64,000 nt of DNA from Roseateles subflavus (GCF_030285365.1 NZ_JASVDS010000002.1:186001-250000); one strand, 5' to 3'; shown: positions 52,369-61,831, counted from the first letter of the stretch. Numbers and translations are program-made. The notes: generated by a model not told the origin, from the letters alone.

Positions 52369-53754
52369 TCAGCGTTTTTTCGCCGGTCGCTGCCAGCCGC
52401 TGATGCCCACCTGTTTGCCGCGCGCCACGCTCAGCTCGCCTTCAGCCACGTCCTTGGTGATGGTCGAGCCGCCGCCGATGGTCGCGCCGGCCCCCAGCTT
52501 GACCGGGGCCACGAGCACGCAGTTGGAGCCCACGTGGACGTCATTGCCGATCTCGGTGCGGTGCTTGTTGGCGCCGTCGTAGTTCGCGGTGATGGAGCCG
52601 GCGCCGTAGTTGACGCGTTCGCCCACGGTGGCGTCACCCAGGTAGGCCAGATGATTGGCCTTGGCGCCGCGCGCCAGGGTGGAGTTCTTGACCTCGACGA
52701 AGTTGCCAATGTGCACCTCGGCGCCCAGCTGAGCGCCCGGGCGCAGTCGCGCGAACGGGCCGATCAGGGCGCCTTCGCCGACGCTGGCGCCGGCCGACTC
52801 GCCGTCGATGTGGGTGAACTCATGGATGCGCGCGCCGGCTGCGATGCTGGCATTGCGGATCACGCAGTGGGCGCCGATGCGCACGCCATCCCCCAGCGTC
52901 ACCTGGCCCTCGAAGATGCAGTTGACGTCGATCTCGACGTCCTGGCCGCACTGCAGGGTGCCCCGCACGTCGAAGCGGGCCGGGTCGGCCAGGCGAACGC
53001 CGGCTTCCATCAGCGCCTCGGCCTGCTGGCGCTGGAAACGGCGTTCGAGGTCCGCCAGCTGCAGCGGGCTGTTGACGCCCAGCACCTCGGTCTCGTTCGG
53101 CGCCTTCACGCCCAGCACCGGCACGCCTTCGGCCACGGCCATGGCGACGATGTCGGTCAGGTAGTACTCACCCTGCGCATTGTGGTTGGACAGCGCCATG
53201 ACCCAGCGCTTCAGCAGCGCCGTGGGCGCGGCCATCATGCCGGTGTAGCCCTCGCGGATCAGGCGCTGTTCGGCGCTGGCGTCCTTGTGCTCGACGATGG
53301 CCTGCACGGCGCCGTCCGGCTGGCCGCCGGCACGCACGATGCGGCCGTAGCCCGTCGGGTCGGCCAGGTCGATGGTGAGCAGCACCAGTGCACGGCCGTC
53401 GCAGGCCTCGGCCAGGCGGCGGGCGGTCTCGGTGCGGATCAGCGGGACGTCCCCGTTGAGGATCAGCGTGGTGCCGTCCGCCGGCAGGACGGGCACGGTC
53501 TGCTGGATGGCATGGCCCGTGCCGAGCTGCGGCTCCTGGCGCACGAACTGCGCGCCGCTCGCGGCCACGGCCGACTCGACCTGCGCCGCGCCATGGCCCG
53601 TGATGACGACGCGCTGGCTGGCAGCCAGCGGAGCGGTGCAGTCCAGCACGTGTTGCAGCAGCGAGCGCCCGGCCAGCTTGTGCAGCACCTTGGGCAGGGC
53701 GGACTTCATGCGGGTGCCCTTGCCGGCAGCCATGATGACGATGTTCAGTGCCAT
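52369..53754 (-). CDS. glmU: Bifunctional UDP-N-acetylglucosamine pyrophosphorylase / glucosamine-1-phosphate acetyltransferase
   Basis: 461 residues. N-terminal nucleotidyltransferase: IVIMAAGKGTRMKSALPKVLH (the L-x2-G-x-GTRM-x4-PK loop), QLGTGHAIQQT, and LNGDVPLI. C-terminal left-handed beta-helix: hexapeptide units such as FARLRPGAQLGAEVHIGNFVEVKNS, and the acetyl-transfer His in KANHLAYLGDATVGE. It makes UDP-GlcNAc for peptidoglycan and LPS: acetylates GlcN-1-P and then transfers UMP. Length is standard. ATG 53754 is well placed before ALNIVIMAAG. No GlmS gene is adjacent. Confidence 0.98.
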   Translation of the reverse strand: MALNIVIMAAGKGTRMKSALPKVLHKLAGRSLLQHVLDCTAPLAASQRVVITGHGAAQVESAVAASGAQFVRQEPQLGTGHAIQQTVPVLPADGTTLILNGDVPLIRTETARRLAEACDGRALVLLTIDLADPTGYGRIVRAGGQPDGAVQAIVEHKDASAEQRLIREGYTGMMAAPTALLKRWVMALSNHNAQGEYYLTDIVAMAVAEGVPVLGVKAPNETEVLGVNSPLQLADLERRFQRQQAEALMEAGVRLADPARFDVRGTLQCGQDVEIDVNCIFEGQVTLGDGVRIGAHCVIRNASIAAGARIHEFTHIDGESAGASVGEGALIGPFARLRPGAQLGAEVHIGNFVEVKNSTLARGAKANHLAYLGDATVGERVNYGAGSITANYDGANKHRTEIGNDVHVGSNCVLVAPVKLGAGATIGGGSTITKDVAEGELSVARGKQVGISGWQRPAKKR

Positions 53755-53811
53755 GTCGAGGAATCGCGTGGTCTTGATGGGAAGACGCGATTATGGCGGT
53801 CGACCGTGACA

Positions 53812-53825
53812 GGCCCGGCCGGGCC
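53812..53825. repeat. GC-only palindrome between glmU and the DUF4136 gene
   Basis: GGCCCGGCCGGGCC is perfectly self-complementary and flanked by more CCGG text to 53870. It could fold at the end of the DUF4136 transcript but has no T-tract. Confidence 0.4.
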
Positions 53826-53869
53826 CGGCCCGGGAACGAGGGGGCCGGTCCCGGGGCGTGGGCGCGGGC

Positions 53870-54481
53870 TCAGGACCCGTCGCGGCTGACCTGCACGCTG
53901 ACGCGGTGCGGCTTGGGCTCGACCTTCGGGAAGTCGCTCATGGCGGCCTCGAACAGGGCGCCGGGCAGGCGGGCGTCGCCCATGGTCATGCCTTCGTTGC
54001 TCGCGCGGGCCTCGTAGAGCGGCTCGCCGCTGGTGCGGTCGCGCAGCAGCAGCGCGACGCCGCGCTCGTAGCGGGGTTCCGTCCACATCGGACCGAGACC
54101 GCCGCGCCAGTGCGGGCCGTAGCGCCAGCTCGAGTAGCTGCCGTGCCAGCGCCACCACAGCGGGTCGTCCCAGGGGGCCTGGTCGTTCGGATTGACGCTC
54201 ATGCCGATGGACACGACCACGGACGCGCTCTTGGCGTCGGCGGCCGGCTTGAAGCCGGCCTTCTCCAGGGCGGCCCGGGCGGCGGCTTCCAGGCTGGCCT
54301 GCGCGGCCTCGGCCTGCTGCTGAGAGGGCAGGCGCTCGAAGGCGAAGGTGCCGGGCTGGCGGCCGTCCGGCCACTGGCCGAAGCTGCGCACCTCGGCGCT
54401 GACGAGATAAGTGCTGCTGCAGGCCGCGAGGCCCAGCAGGGACAGGGCGCTGAGGCCCAGCATCCACAGGCGTCGGTTCAT
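53870..54481 (-). CDS. DUF4136-type lipoprotein
   Basis: 203 residues. Lipoprotein signal MNRRLWMLGLSALSLLGLAAC with lipidated C21, then DUF4136-like text: SAEVRSFGQWP, FAFERLPSQQQ, ALEKAGFKPAADAKSA, VVVSIGMSV, WDDPLWWRWHG, and LLLRDRTSGEPLYEARASNEG. Role unknown; localised to the outer membrane or periplasm. GAGGAG lies 9 bases before ATG 54481. The long upstream frame is excluded because it precedes a perfect lipobox. Confidence 0.85.
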   Translation of the reverse strand: MNRRLWMLGLSALSLLGLAACSSTYLVSAEVRSFGQWPDGRQPGTFAFERLPSQQQAEAAQASLEAAARAALEKAGFKPAADAKSASVVVSIGMSVNPNDQAPWDDPLWWRWHGSYSSWRYGPHWRGGLGPMWTEPRYERGVALLLRDRTSGEPLYEARASNEGMTMGDARLPGALFEAAMSDFPKVEPKPHRVSVQVSRDGS

Positions 54482-54630
54482 GGAGGACTCCTCTTCGCGG
54501 CCACAGCCGGATGTCTTCATTCTAGGGAGTGGGCAGCGCCCCTTCTCGTCCAGGAGGTAAAGCTGCCGCCAGAGGACGCCAGGCGGCCCGCAGCTCGCAC
54601 CGGCCTGCCTGCGCGCTGAGGAAAACCATG

Positions 54631-54659
54631 TTGACGCCCCGCGTTTCCACTGAAACACT
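54631..54659 (+). promoter_or_regulatory. Possible promoter of the small periplasmic helical protein
   Basis: TTGACG (54631-54636) is followed 17 bases later by AACACT. The -35 is good, the -10 poor. GTTTC-cact-GAAAC (54643-54656) is an inverted repeat within the spacer, possibly an operator. Confidence 0.3.
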
Positions 54660-54698
54660 CGCTCGGGTTTTTTCCGTTCTGAGTTGAGGAGATTTCTG

Positions 54699-55196
54699 AT
54701 GTTGGTCCGCAAGCCCCTGCTGCGCACGCTGCCCCTGCTGGGCCTGGCCCTGTGCCTGAGCCTGCCCTCGCTGGCTGCCGAAGTTGCCACGCCCGGCCCT
54801 GACGCTGCCCGTGTCCAGGCGATTCGCGACAAGCTGCGCACGGACCGCAAGGCCGTCGTGCTGCACAACCTGAAGCTGGACGCTGCGCAAACCGCCAAGT
54901 TCAACACTGTCTATGACGCCTACGCCAAGGAAGCCGGCGAGCTGGCCCGCCAGCGCACCCGCATGGTCGTGGAATCCGTGAACCAGGGTGACAAGCTGAC
55001 GGGCGCCCAGGCCAAGCAGGCCTCCAAGGATTCCCTGGCCCTGGCCGAAGCTGAGCTGAAGCTGCTGCGCAAGTACCACCCGAAGATGGTCAAGGCCGTC
55101 GGCCAGGAGGAAGCCAACCGCTTCCTGGACGTCGAGTCCAAGATCCTGGCGCTGAACCACTACGACATCGCCTGGACCACGCCGCTGAGCGAGTGA
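54699..55196 (+). CDS. Periplasmic helical protein (LTXXQ/Spy-like shape)
   Basis: 165 residues. Signal peptide MLVRKPLLRTLPLLGLALCL to SLPSLAA, then an all-helical mature domain: KLDAAQTAKFNTVYDAYAKEAGELA and LTGAQAKQASKDSLALAEAELKLL. The L-[TD]-x-A-Q start and helix length resemble Spy/CpxP-type periplasmic proteins, but the family is not certain. GAGGAG 8 bases before ATG 54699 fixes the start; an apparent TTG start at 54684 is only the Shine-Dalgarno region. A strong terminator follows. Likely abundant: the codons are clean. Confidence 0.7.
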   Translation: MLVRKPLLRTLPLLGLALCLSLPSLAAEVATPGPDAARVQAIRDKLRTDRKAVVLHNLKLDAAQTAKFNTVYDAYAKEAGELARQRTRMVVESVNQGDKLTGAQAKQASKDSLALAEAELKLLRKYHPKMVKAVGQEEANRFLDVESKILALNHYDIAWTTPLSE

Positions 55197-55233
55197 GCCG
55201 GGCGCCCGCCGTCGCGCGGGTCTCGCACATGAC

Positions 55234-55258
55234 AACGGGCCCCGCGGGGCCCGTTTTT
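55234..55258 (+). terminator. Rho-independent terminator
   Basis: AACGGGCCCCGCGGGGCCCGTT with TTTTT: an 11-base perfect stem, 38 bases after the small periplasmic-protein stop. The AA at the left makes it usable by the convergent DUF1176 gene. Confidence 0.9.
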
Positions 55259-55285
55259 CATTCGAGGGACACGGCCGGGCCGAGG

Positions 55286-56362
55286 TCAGCGCTTCGCCGG
55301 GGCGGCCGTCGTCCGGACCTCCGCCTGCCACAGGCCGAGCCCCGGGCCGCCGCCGAACAGGCCGTTGCAGTCGGGGGACTCGTCCGCCGTGCGCAAGGCA
55401 AAGCCGGTGGCCGTCCAGACCCACTGGCGGCTGCTGCCGCAGTCACCGACGCCCCGGCCCTTGTGCCAGGTGTTCAGCCGCCCTTCGCTGAAGTCGGCGT
55501 TCATGAGGTCCAGCGCGGGCTCGCCCACGTCCGGCAGCACTTCCGGCCGGGCCGCGAGCTGGGGACGCAGCGTCACCCGCCACAGTCGCGAGCTGATCTG
55601 GTAGGCCGCACGGCCGCAGTCCATCAGCAGCAGATAGCTTCCCGACGCGATCCTGAACAGCGTGGCGTCCGGCAGCCGGTCCGCCTCATCGACGGCCTCC
55701 CCCAGCAGGGCGCACTCCGACCTCACCGAGGGCAGCGCACGCAGCCGGGCCAGCAGCGGCCGCGCCTCTTGCTCCGGGAGCTGCACGGGCGGCGGGGCCG
55801 CCTCGATCAGCGGCATCGCGGGGGCTGCCGGCACCTGGGACGGTGCGGCCTTGCCCCGGGCCACCCAGGCCGTGACGGTGCCGACGCGGCCCTGGACGTC
55901 GTCCATCTTCAGCAGCGCGGCCTTGAGGCCCTGCAAGGACACCGTGGCCGTGCTGCCGGCGGCCGTGACCTGCATCTGCGGCGCCTCCAGCATGGCCTTC
56001 ACGAGCGCCTGCAGCGTGGCGGCGGGCATGTCGGTGTCGAGCGGCACCCGGCTGAAGCGGCGCGTGCCGACGCGGACCTCGGCCAGCGTGCCGTCCGGCA
56101 GTTCCGGGCTGTCCGAGCCGCTCAGGTGGAGCTGGGCCGTCCAGGTGCCCTGCGGACCGGCCTGGCGCGACAGCCACAGGCCGGCCTGCGGGCCGCTCTC
56201 GTCCATCGCCCGGTAGCCCTGCGCGGAGCAGGTGCGGACGTTGTCGCAGGCCACGGTCCAGTCCCCGAAGCGCTGCTCGAATGGCCTGGCCTGGGCGCCG
56301 GCCCCCGCCGCGTGGGCCGCACCGGCCAGCAGGAGCAGCAGCCCGCCTAGCCGGCGCTTCAT
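55286..56362 (-). CDS. DUF1176-type periplasmic protein
   Basis: 358 residues. Signal peptide [20 protein letters not shown]. Typical DUF1176 start [21 protein letters not shown] with paired Cys; then Ig-like/strand-rich text with the Pro-rich middle ([17 protein letters not shown]), and a C-terminal repeat of Cys ([26 protein letters not shown]). Function unknown. ATG 56362 overlaps the ttcA stop in an ATGA, so it is translated with that tRNA-modification gene, an odd pairing for a secreted protein. Confidence 0.83.
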   Translation of the reverse strand: MKRRLGGLLLLLAGAAHAAGAGAQARPFEQRFGDWTVACDNVRTCSAQGYRAMDESGPQAGLWLSRQAGPQGTWTAQLHLSGSDSPELPDGTLAEVRVGTRRFSRVPLDTDMPAATLQALVKAMLEAPQMQVTAAGSTATVSLQGLKAALLKMDDVQGRVGTVTAWVARGKAAPSQVPAAPAMPLIEAAPPPVQLPEQEARPLLARLRALPSVRSECALLGEAVDEADRLPDATLFRIASGSYLLLMDCGRAAYQISSRLWRVTLRPQLAARPEVLPDVGEPALDLMNADFSEGRLNTWHKGRGVGDCGSSRQWVWTATGFALRTADESPDCNGLFGGGPGLGLWQAEVRTTAAPAKR

Positions 56363-57312
56363 CGCACGATGCTGATGGTGGCGGGCTTGGGCTCGGCGCA
56401 GCTTTCGTCCTCGTCGAAGGCGATGTCGCCATTGGCATCGGGCACGCCGGTGGCCTTGATGGTCTGGAAGGGGAAGAGCTCGCGGTCCATCATGTGCGAG
56501 GTCACGATGTTGCCCATGGCGGTGAACATGTTGTCCACGCGGCCGGGGAACTTCTTGTCCCAGTCCTGCAGCATGGCCTTCACGTTGGCGCGCTGCAGGT
56601 TCTCCTGGCTGCCGCACAGATTGCACGGGATGATGGGGAACTGGCGGTGCTCGGCCCAGGTGACGAGGTCGCTCTCACGCACGTAGGCCAGCGGGCGGAT
56701 CACCACGTTCTGGCCATCGTCGCTCACGAGCTTCGGCGGCATGCCCTTCATGCGGCTGCCGAAGAACATGTTGAGCATCAGCGTGGTGACGATGTCGTCG
56801 CGGTGGTGCCCCAGGGCGATCTTGGTGGCGCCCAGCTCCTTGGCCACCCGGTAGAGGATGCCGCGGCGCAGGCGCGAGCACAGGCTGCACGTCGTCTTGC
56901 CCTCGGGCACCAGCTTCTTGACGATGCTGTAGGTGTCCTGCGTCTCGATGTGGAAGTCCACGCCGATGCTGCTGAGGTAGGTCGGCAGCACCTCGGCGGG
57001 GAAGCCGGGCTGCTTCTGGTCGAGGTTGACGGCGACGATGTCGAACTTGATCGGCGCGCGCTGCTTCAGGTTGATGAGGATGTCGAGCAGGGCGTAGCTG
57101 TCCTTGCCGCCGGAGAGGCAGACCATGACCTTGTCGCCGTCCTCGATCATGTTGAAGTCGCCGATGGCCTGGCCGACCAGGCGGTGCAGGCGCTTGGAGA
57201 GCTTGTTCATCTCGTGGGCGTGCTTCTTCTCGGCGGCCACGGTGGCGGCGTCCAAGCCGTCCATGGGCTCGATGCTCTGCGCGGTCTCGATGTCCATCGT
57301 TTCGTTCGTCAT
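56359..57312 (-). CDS. ttcA: tRNA 2-thiocytidine biosynthesis protein
   Basis: 317 residues. PP-loop [15 protein letters not shown], the two Cys pairs CSLC and CNLC that hold the 4Fe-4S cluster, [14 protein letters not shown], and [10 protein letters not shown]-like C-terminal text ([14 protein letters not shown]). Adds sulfur to cytidine 32 of certain tRNAs using ATP. I placed the start at MTNETM (57312), because GAGGTAG lies 5 bases before; the longer MRLDEVD start (57333) would have no such site. Length equals the usual. It is followed by the coupled DUF1176 gene and preceded by the flavoprotein-FolB gene. Confidence 0.96.
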   Translation of the reverse strand: MTNETMDIETAQSIEPMDGLDAATVAAEKKHAHEMNKLSKRLHRLVGQAIGDFNMIEDGDKVMVCLSGGKDSYALLDILINLKQRAPIKFDIVAVNLDQKQPGFPAEVLPTYLSSIGVDFHIETQDTYSIVKKLVPEGKTTCSLCSRLRRGILYRVAKELGATKIALGHHRDDIVTTLMLNMFFGSRMKGMPPKLVSDDGQNVVIRPLAYVRESDLVTWAEHRQFPIIPCNLCGSQENLQRANVKAMLQDWDKKFPGRVDNMFTAMGNIVTSHMMDRELFPFQTIKATGVPDANGDIAFDEDESCAEPKPATISIVR

Positions 57313-57346
57313 GTCTACCTCGTCAAGTCTCATGCAGGGTGCTGGA

Positions 57347-58846
57347 TCACCACTGCCCGCATTCCGCGCTGATCGCCACCTGGCAATCCTCGAAGATCTC
57401 CAGCTTGGTCACCTTGATGCGCACGCCCACCACGCCGGCCAGCTTCATCAGCCGCGTGCACAGCTTGCCCAGCAGGGCCTCGAGCAGGTCCGTGTGCTCG
57501 GCGGTGCATTCGTCGATGATGATCTGGCGCACGCGGCGGTAGTCCAGCACGTGGCCGATGTCGGCATCGCGCGAGACGATCATCTGAGCGCCCAGGTTCA
57601 CCTCGGCGTCGACCTGGATGGGCTGGGGGCCTTCGCGCTCGAAGTCGAGCACGCCGAGATTCGCGCCGAAGCGCAGCCCCTGCAGGTGGATGATCTGGCG
57701 GTTGTTGCGGCGCAGGGCCAGCGTGGGCTGGCCTTCCTTGATCGGGCGCAGGAAGCTCTCGGCGGCCTTGGCGGCCACCACGCCGTCTCCCAGCGCCGTC
57801 TGCACGCAGGGGTGCTGGCGCCCGCTGGCATCCCCGGCCACGAACAGGCCCAGCGGCGCGAAGCGCGGCTCGTCCCGGAAGGGGTGCGAGGGCGCCGTGA
57901 TGCCGGCCCGCTGCAGGGCGTCCCCGACGAGCAGCCAGGCCGAGGGCTCGGCCTCGTAGCCCAGCAGCGCGGCCACGTGGTCGAAGCGCTCCTCGCCATG
58001 GGCCTGCGAGCGCACGGTGACGCCATCGCCATCGGGGCACAGCGCCGTGGGCATGGGGCACCGGGGGCGCTGGGCAATGGCCGGCTGGGCCTGGATGCGA
58101 TCCACCAGCATCTGCTGCGCGCGCCAGTCCGACCGGGACCACAGCGTCACCTGATGGCCGCGCGCCTGCAGGTACAGCGCGTTCTCGACGGCGTTGTCAC
58201 CGCCGCCCAGCAGCAGCGTGCGGCCCGGGGGCAGGGTGGCACGCCGCGCGGTCAGGTCGATGGCATCCAGCACGCGCCCATGCGACTGGCCGGGCGGGAA
58301 GAAGGGTTCGGGCCGCAGCGGACGCAGGCCGGTCGCCAGGATCAGGGCGCGGGCGCTCAGGCAGCTCCCGTCGCTGAGCTGCAGGCGCCAGCCCTGGCCG
58401 GCCTGCCAGTCCGCATGCTGCAGGCTGCGGCCGGTGAGGATCTGCACGCCGTGCTGCTGCTCGGCCTGGCGGGCGTAGGTCTCGCCGAGGGCCGCCAGGC
58501 TGCGGCCCGGGCTGCCCAGCACCCAGTCCTGGTCGAACTGCAGGGCCTGCAGCGAGGCACACAGCTGCGGCTGACGCTCGACCAGCGCAACACCGAGGCC
58601 GAGCTGCCCGAGCCACGAGGCCGCCGAGCAGCCCGCGGGGCCACCGCCTAGGATGGCGATGTCGGTGCGGAGGTCGGCGTCTGTGCGTGCTTCTGTGCGT
58701 GCGTCGTTGCGTGCGTCGTTGCGTGCGATGGTGGACATGGGCAGGGCGGAGGGCGGCGTTGCGCAGGCGGGTCCCGCCGAACGGTCCGGCACGACGGGTG
58801 GGGCACGGGGCAGGGCGCGCGAAGGGGTCGCCATGACGAACGTCAT
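57347..58846 (-). CDS. NAD(P)/FAD oxidoreductase fused to a dihydroneopterin aldolase domain
   Basis: 499 residues. N-terminal part: thioredoxin-reductase-like fold with [15 protein letters not shown] (about 64-78), [31 protein letters not shown] (NAD(P) site), and [23 protein letters not shown]; no CxxC redox pair is visible. C-terminal part (from about 375): [19 protein letters not shown], then [23 protein letters not shown] and [12 protein letters not shown], which is the FolB/FolX fold including the catalytic Glu and Lys positions. Separate FolB enzymes act in folate synthesis. Start is uncertain: 58846 has GAAGGG upstream; MSTIARN at 58738 would be more compact. A tandem NDAR repeat lies near the N-terminus. 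The next gene is ttcA. Confidence 0.85.
   Translation of the reverse strand: MTFVMATPSRALPRAPPVVPDRSAGPACATPPSALPMSTIARNDARNDARTEARTDADLRTDIAILGGGPAGCSAASWLGQLGLGVALVERQPQLCASLQALQFDQDWVLGSPGRSLAALGETYARQAEQQHGVQILTGRSLQHADWQAGQGWRLQLSDGSCLSARALILATGLRPLRPEPFFPPGQSHGRVLDAIDLTARRATLPPGRTLLLGGGDNAVENALYLQARGHQVTLWSRSDWRAQQMLVDRIQAQPAIAQRPRCPMPTALCPDGDGVTVRSQAHGEERFDHVAALLGYEAEPSAWLLVGDALQRAGITAPSHPFRDEPRFAPLGLFVAGDASGRQHPCVQTALGDGVVAAKAAESFLRPIKEGQPTLALRRNNRQIIHLQGLRFGANLGVLDFEREGPQPIQVDAEVNLGAQMIVSRDADIGHVLDYRRVRQIIIDECTAEHTDLLEALLGKLCTRLMKLAGVVGVRIKVTKLEIFEDCQVAISAECGQW
58678..58730. repeat. Short tandem repeat (gttgcgtgcgtc units) at a gene start
   Basis: Two exact copies of gcgtcgttgcgt and several degenerate ttctgtgcgtgc units. 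They encode [12 protein letters not shown] on the minus strand near the N-terminus of the fusion protein. Slippage could change its length. Confidence 0.75.
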
Positions 58847-58848
58847 GG
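58831..58848. promoter_or_regulatory. Palindrome CCATGACG-AA-CGTCATGG at the fusion gene start
   Basis: Two perfect 8-base arms around aa, overlapping the start codon of the flavoprotein-FolB gene. It could be an operator or a hairpin that hides the start; the bases are also partly forced by coding of M-T-F-V-M. Confidence 0.35.
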
Positions 58849-59052
58849 TTCAGCCCTTCCGATGGCTCGCCTATCGCCCCGAGCGGGCGAACGGAACCCC
58901 GAATTATCGCCTGAGTCGGGTTTTCCGGGTGTTCGAGCGCCTCCTGGACGGCCCAGGGTCACAACATAATGCCGAGTCCAAATGCCGCCACCACGGGGCG
59001 ATGGCGTCCCGGAGGGGGGCGCATGACAAGACTTTGCTGTCGAGAGGGATTC

Positions 59053-61086
59053 ATGACGAAGAGATCGCAACACCTGCTGCACGCACTGACCGCCGTCGCG
59101 CTCGCCCTGGGGCTGAGCCACGGCAGCCTGGCCGCCACGGCGCCCGCCGCCGCCAGCGAGCCGCTGGCGCTGGCCAATTTCGTGGCGCTGCCCAAGTTCA
59201 CGCGCCCGCTGCTGTCCCCGGACGGCAAGACCCTGGCGGTGCTGGCCCCGACGGCCAGTGGCAAGCGCAACCTGCTGCTGGTGGACCTCGAGACGATGAA
59301 GGGCCGCGCGATCACCGGCCAGACCGAGTTCGACGTGCTGAACGTCTACTGGGTCGGCTCGCAGCGCCTGGTCTACACCCTCGGCCGCCTGGATTCGCCC
59401 TCCGGTCCCGAGTCCGGTGACGGCGGCGGCCTGTTTGCCATCAAGGCCGACGGCACGGGCTACCGCAAGCTCAATCCCACCGTGCGCGAGATGATGGGCA
59501 CGGGCAAGTTCCAGCGCATGGGCATGCGCGGCCGCGTGCCGGGCTCCGAGAACGAGATCCTCGTCAGCTCCGACCTGCGCAGCGCCGGCGTGGAGGACAT
59601 CTACCGCATCAACATCGACACCGGCGAGCGCAAGCTCCTGACCTTCAACCAGCCGGGCCGGGTGTCCGACTGGGGCCTGGACCACGACGGCGTGCCGCGC
59701 GCCGCGATGGTGGTCTCCGACTCGGAAGCGTTGCCCGAGGACCGCAACCATCGCCTGATGATCCGCGACACGGCCGATGGCGAGTGGCGCACCATCCACA
59801 CCTTCGAGCATGGCGACAAGGACGTGTGGAGCATCCTCGCCTTCGCCGAGAACAACAAGGACCTGATCGTCTCCGCCCGCAACGGCAAGGACACGGCGGG
59901 TCTGCACGTGGTGGACATCAAGACCGGCACCATCACCGAGACCCTGGCCCATCACCCGCGCTACGACATCAAGGACGGCCTGCGCTTCGATCCGGTGAGC
60001 CGCAAGCCCGTGGGGCTGGCCTTCAATGACGACACCTACCAGGTCGCCTACTTCGACGCTGGCTACGCCGGTCTGCAGAAGGGCCTGGAAGCGGCCTTCC
60101 CGGGCAAGGCGGTGGCCATCCAGCGCAGCGAGGGCAAGCGCACGCTGGTGCAGGTCTGGAGCGACCGCAGCGTGCCGACCTACTTCCTCTACGACGAGGA
60201 ACGCAAGACGCTGGAAGAGGCGCTGCGCTCGCGCGACGACATGGAGGAGCACCACCTCGTGCCGATGCGCCCCTTCCTGCTGAAGACGCGCGACGGCCTG
60301 GAGATCCCGTCCTACTACTTCCTGCCGGCCTCGTACAAGCCGGGTGACAAGCTCCCGACCGTCGTGCACGTGCACGGCGGCCCGCACGTGCGCGCGGACG
60401 TCTGGGGCCCGGGCGGCTTCGGCGTGCGCGAGGCGCAGATCCTGGCGTCGCGCGGCTACGCGGTGATCCTGCCCAACTTCCGCATCACGCCGGACCTGGG
60501 CCGCAAGATCTATGACGCGGGCTTCGGCGAGGTGGGCCGCAAGATGTCCGAGGACCACGAGGACGCGGCGAAGTGGGGCATCGCCCAGGGCTTCGTCGAC
60601 CCGGCGCGCATCTGCATCTCGGGCGCCAGCTATGGTGGCTACGCCACGCTGTGGGCCATGATCAAGACGCCGGAGCTCTTCAAGTGCGGTGTCTCCGGCC
60701 TGATGGTCAGCGACTTCGAACTGCAGCTGACTTCCACCCGCGGCGACACGGCGCGCAACAAGGCGGGCGTGGCCTACTGGCGCCGCCTGCTGGGCCAGAA
60801 GGGCACCGGCTGGGAACGCGCCCACGAGGTGTCGCCCGCCCTGCATGCCGAGAAGCTGAAGGGCCCGCTGTTCATCTATGCCGGCGAGGACGACATCCGC
60901 ACGCCGCTGGAGCAGACCCGCAAGATGGTCGATGCCCTGAAGAAGGCCGGCAATCCGCCCGAGGTCGTCATGATCAAGCCGGGCGAGGCGCACGGCTACG
61001 GCAAGGTCGCCAACAACCTGGACCTCTACACCCAGATGCTGGAATTCCTGGACCGCCACATCGGCCCGAAGAGCCCGTCGCGCTGA
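59053..61086 (+). CDS. Exported S9 prolyl-oligopeptidase-family peptidase (second)
   Basis: 677 residues. Signal peptide to about residue 33 (LSHGSLAA). Seven-blade-like propeller to about 400 (NYW-type: PLLSPDGKTLAVLAP, SPDLRS-like repeats), then the alpha/beta domain with HVHGGPHVRADVWGPGG, S526 (SGASYGGYAT), D614 (GEDDIRTP) and H647 (GEAHGYG). Dipeptidyl/acyl-aminoacyl-peptidase-like, periplasmic. ATG 59053 has GAGAGGGA upstream; a longer frame is rejected. Terminator hairpins follow. Unlike the 44486 peptidase, there is no coiled insert. Confidence 0.92.
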   Translation: MTKRSQHLLHALTAVALALGLSHGSLAATAPAAASEPLALANFVALPKFTRPLLSPDGKTLAVLAPTASGKRNLLLVDLETMKGRAITGQTEFDVLNVYWVGSQRLVYTLGRLDSPSGPESGDGGGLFAIKADGTGYRKLNPTVREMMGTGKFQRMGMRGRVPGSENEILVSSDLRSAGVEDIYRINIDTGERKLLTFNQPGRVSDWGLDHDGVPRAAMVVSDSEALPEDRNHRLMIRDTADGEWRTIHTFEHGDKDVWSILAFAENNKDLIVSARNGKDTAGLHVVDIKTGTITETLAHHPRYDIKDGLRFDPVSRKPVGLAFNDDTYQVAYFDAGYAGLQKGLEAAFPGKAVAIQRSEGKRTLVQVWSDRSVPTYFLYDEERKTLEEALRSRDDMEEHHLVPMRPFLLKTRDGLEIPSYYFLPASYKPGDKLPTVVHVHGGPHVRADVWGPGGFGVREAQILASRGYAVILPNFRITPDLGRKIYDAGFGEVGRKMSEDHEDAAKWGIAQGFVDPARICISGASYGGYATLWAMIKTPELFKCGVSGLMVSDFELQLTSTRGDTARNKAGVAYWRRLLGQKGTGWERAHEVSPALHAEKLKGPLFIYAGEDDIRTPLEQTRKMVDALKKAGNPPEVVMIKPGEAHGYGKVANNLDLYTQMLEFLDRHIGPKSPSR

Positions 61087-61109
61087 TCGCCTGATCGGCC
61101 TGCCGGGGC

Positions 61110-61132
61110 CCGGGACCCACGAGGGGTCCCGG
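61110..61132. terminator. Hairpin after the second S9 peptidase
   Basis: CCGGGACCC-acgag-GGGTCCCGG, stem of 9, 23 bases beyond the stop; followed by ccttcgcg, so only weakly T-rich. Confidence 0.5.
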
Positions 61133-61142
61133 CCTTCGCGAG

Positions 61143-61177
61143 AGAACGCCGCCGGGTTCGCGCCCAGGCGGCGTTCT
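61143..61177. terminator. Hairpin between S9 peptidase and msrQ (convergent)
   Basis: AGAACGCCGCC and GGCGGCGTTCT, an 11-base perfect stem with a 13-base loop, followed on the plus strand by gctttct. It lies 7 bases beyond the msrQ stop on the other strand, so it probably ends both transcripts. Confidence 0.65.
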
Positions 61178-61183
61178 GCTTTC

Positions 61184-61831
61184 TCAGGCCCGCCCTGGTG
61201 CCATGGCACTCGCGCGGTGGCGCCGCTGCACGAGGCTGCGGCGCACGCGCCAGCCCAGCAGCAGCAGCAGCACGGCGCCGTAGACGGCCGGCTCGACGAA
61301 ATGGTGCTTGCCGGCCCGCATCCACACGAAGTGCAGCAGGGCGAGCCCGGCGATGCCATAGACCAGCCGGTGCAGGCGCTGCCAGCGCGCCGCGCCCAGG
61401 GCCCGGATCGCCCGGTTGAAGCTCGTGGCCGCCAGCGGCAGCAGGCCGGCCCAGGCCAGGAAGCCGACAAGGATGAAGGGCCGCTTGGCGATGTCACGGG
61501 CGATGTCCTGCGGCACGAGGCCCATGTCCAGCCATCCGTAGGCCAGCAGGTGCAGGCTGGCGTAGAAGGCCGTGAACAGGCCCAGCATGCGCCGCAGGCG
61601 AGCGAGCGCGGGCTGGCGCAGCGCTTCACGCAGGGGTGTGATGGCCAGCGTGAGCCACAGCAGGCGCAGGGTCCAGTCGCCCAGGCCGCGGATCAGGGCC
61701 TCCGCCGGATTGGCCCCCAGCCGGTCCAGCATGGCTGCCAGCAGCAGCCAGGCCAGGGGACCGAGGCAGGCCAGGAAGACGAGCGGCTTGACGAGCGGGT
61801 GCAGCAGCAGCGGGCGGTGTACGGCGGGCAT
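61184..61831 (-). CDS. msrQ: Haem-binding membrane subunit of the MsrPQ system
   Basis: 215 residues, six transmembrane segments of the ferric-reductase-like fold (YedZ). Seen: LGDWTLRLLWLTLAITPLREAL, RRMLGLFTAFYASLHLLAYGW (haem His), NRAIRALGAARWQRLHRLVYGIAG and LHFVWMRAGKHH. It accepts electrons from the quinone or flavin pool and passes them through haem to MsrP. ATG 61831 shares its A with the msrP stop (TGATG), so the two are coupled. Confidence 0.95.
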   Translation of the reverse strand: MPAVHRPLLLHPLVKPLVFLACLGPLAWLLLAAMLDRLGANPAEALIRGLGDWTLRLLWLTLAITPLREALRQPALARLRRMLGLFTAFYASLHLLAYGWLDMGLVPQDIARDIAKRPFILVGFLAWAGLLPLAATSFNRAIRALGAARWQRLHRLVYGIAGLALLHFVWMRAGKHHFVEPAVYGAVLLLLLGWRVRRSLVQRRHRASAMAPGRA

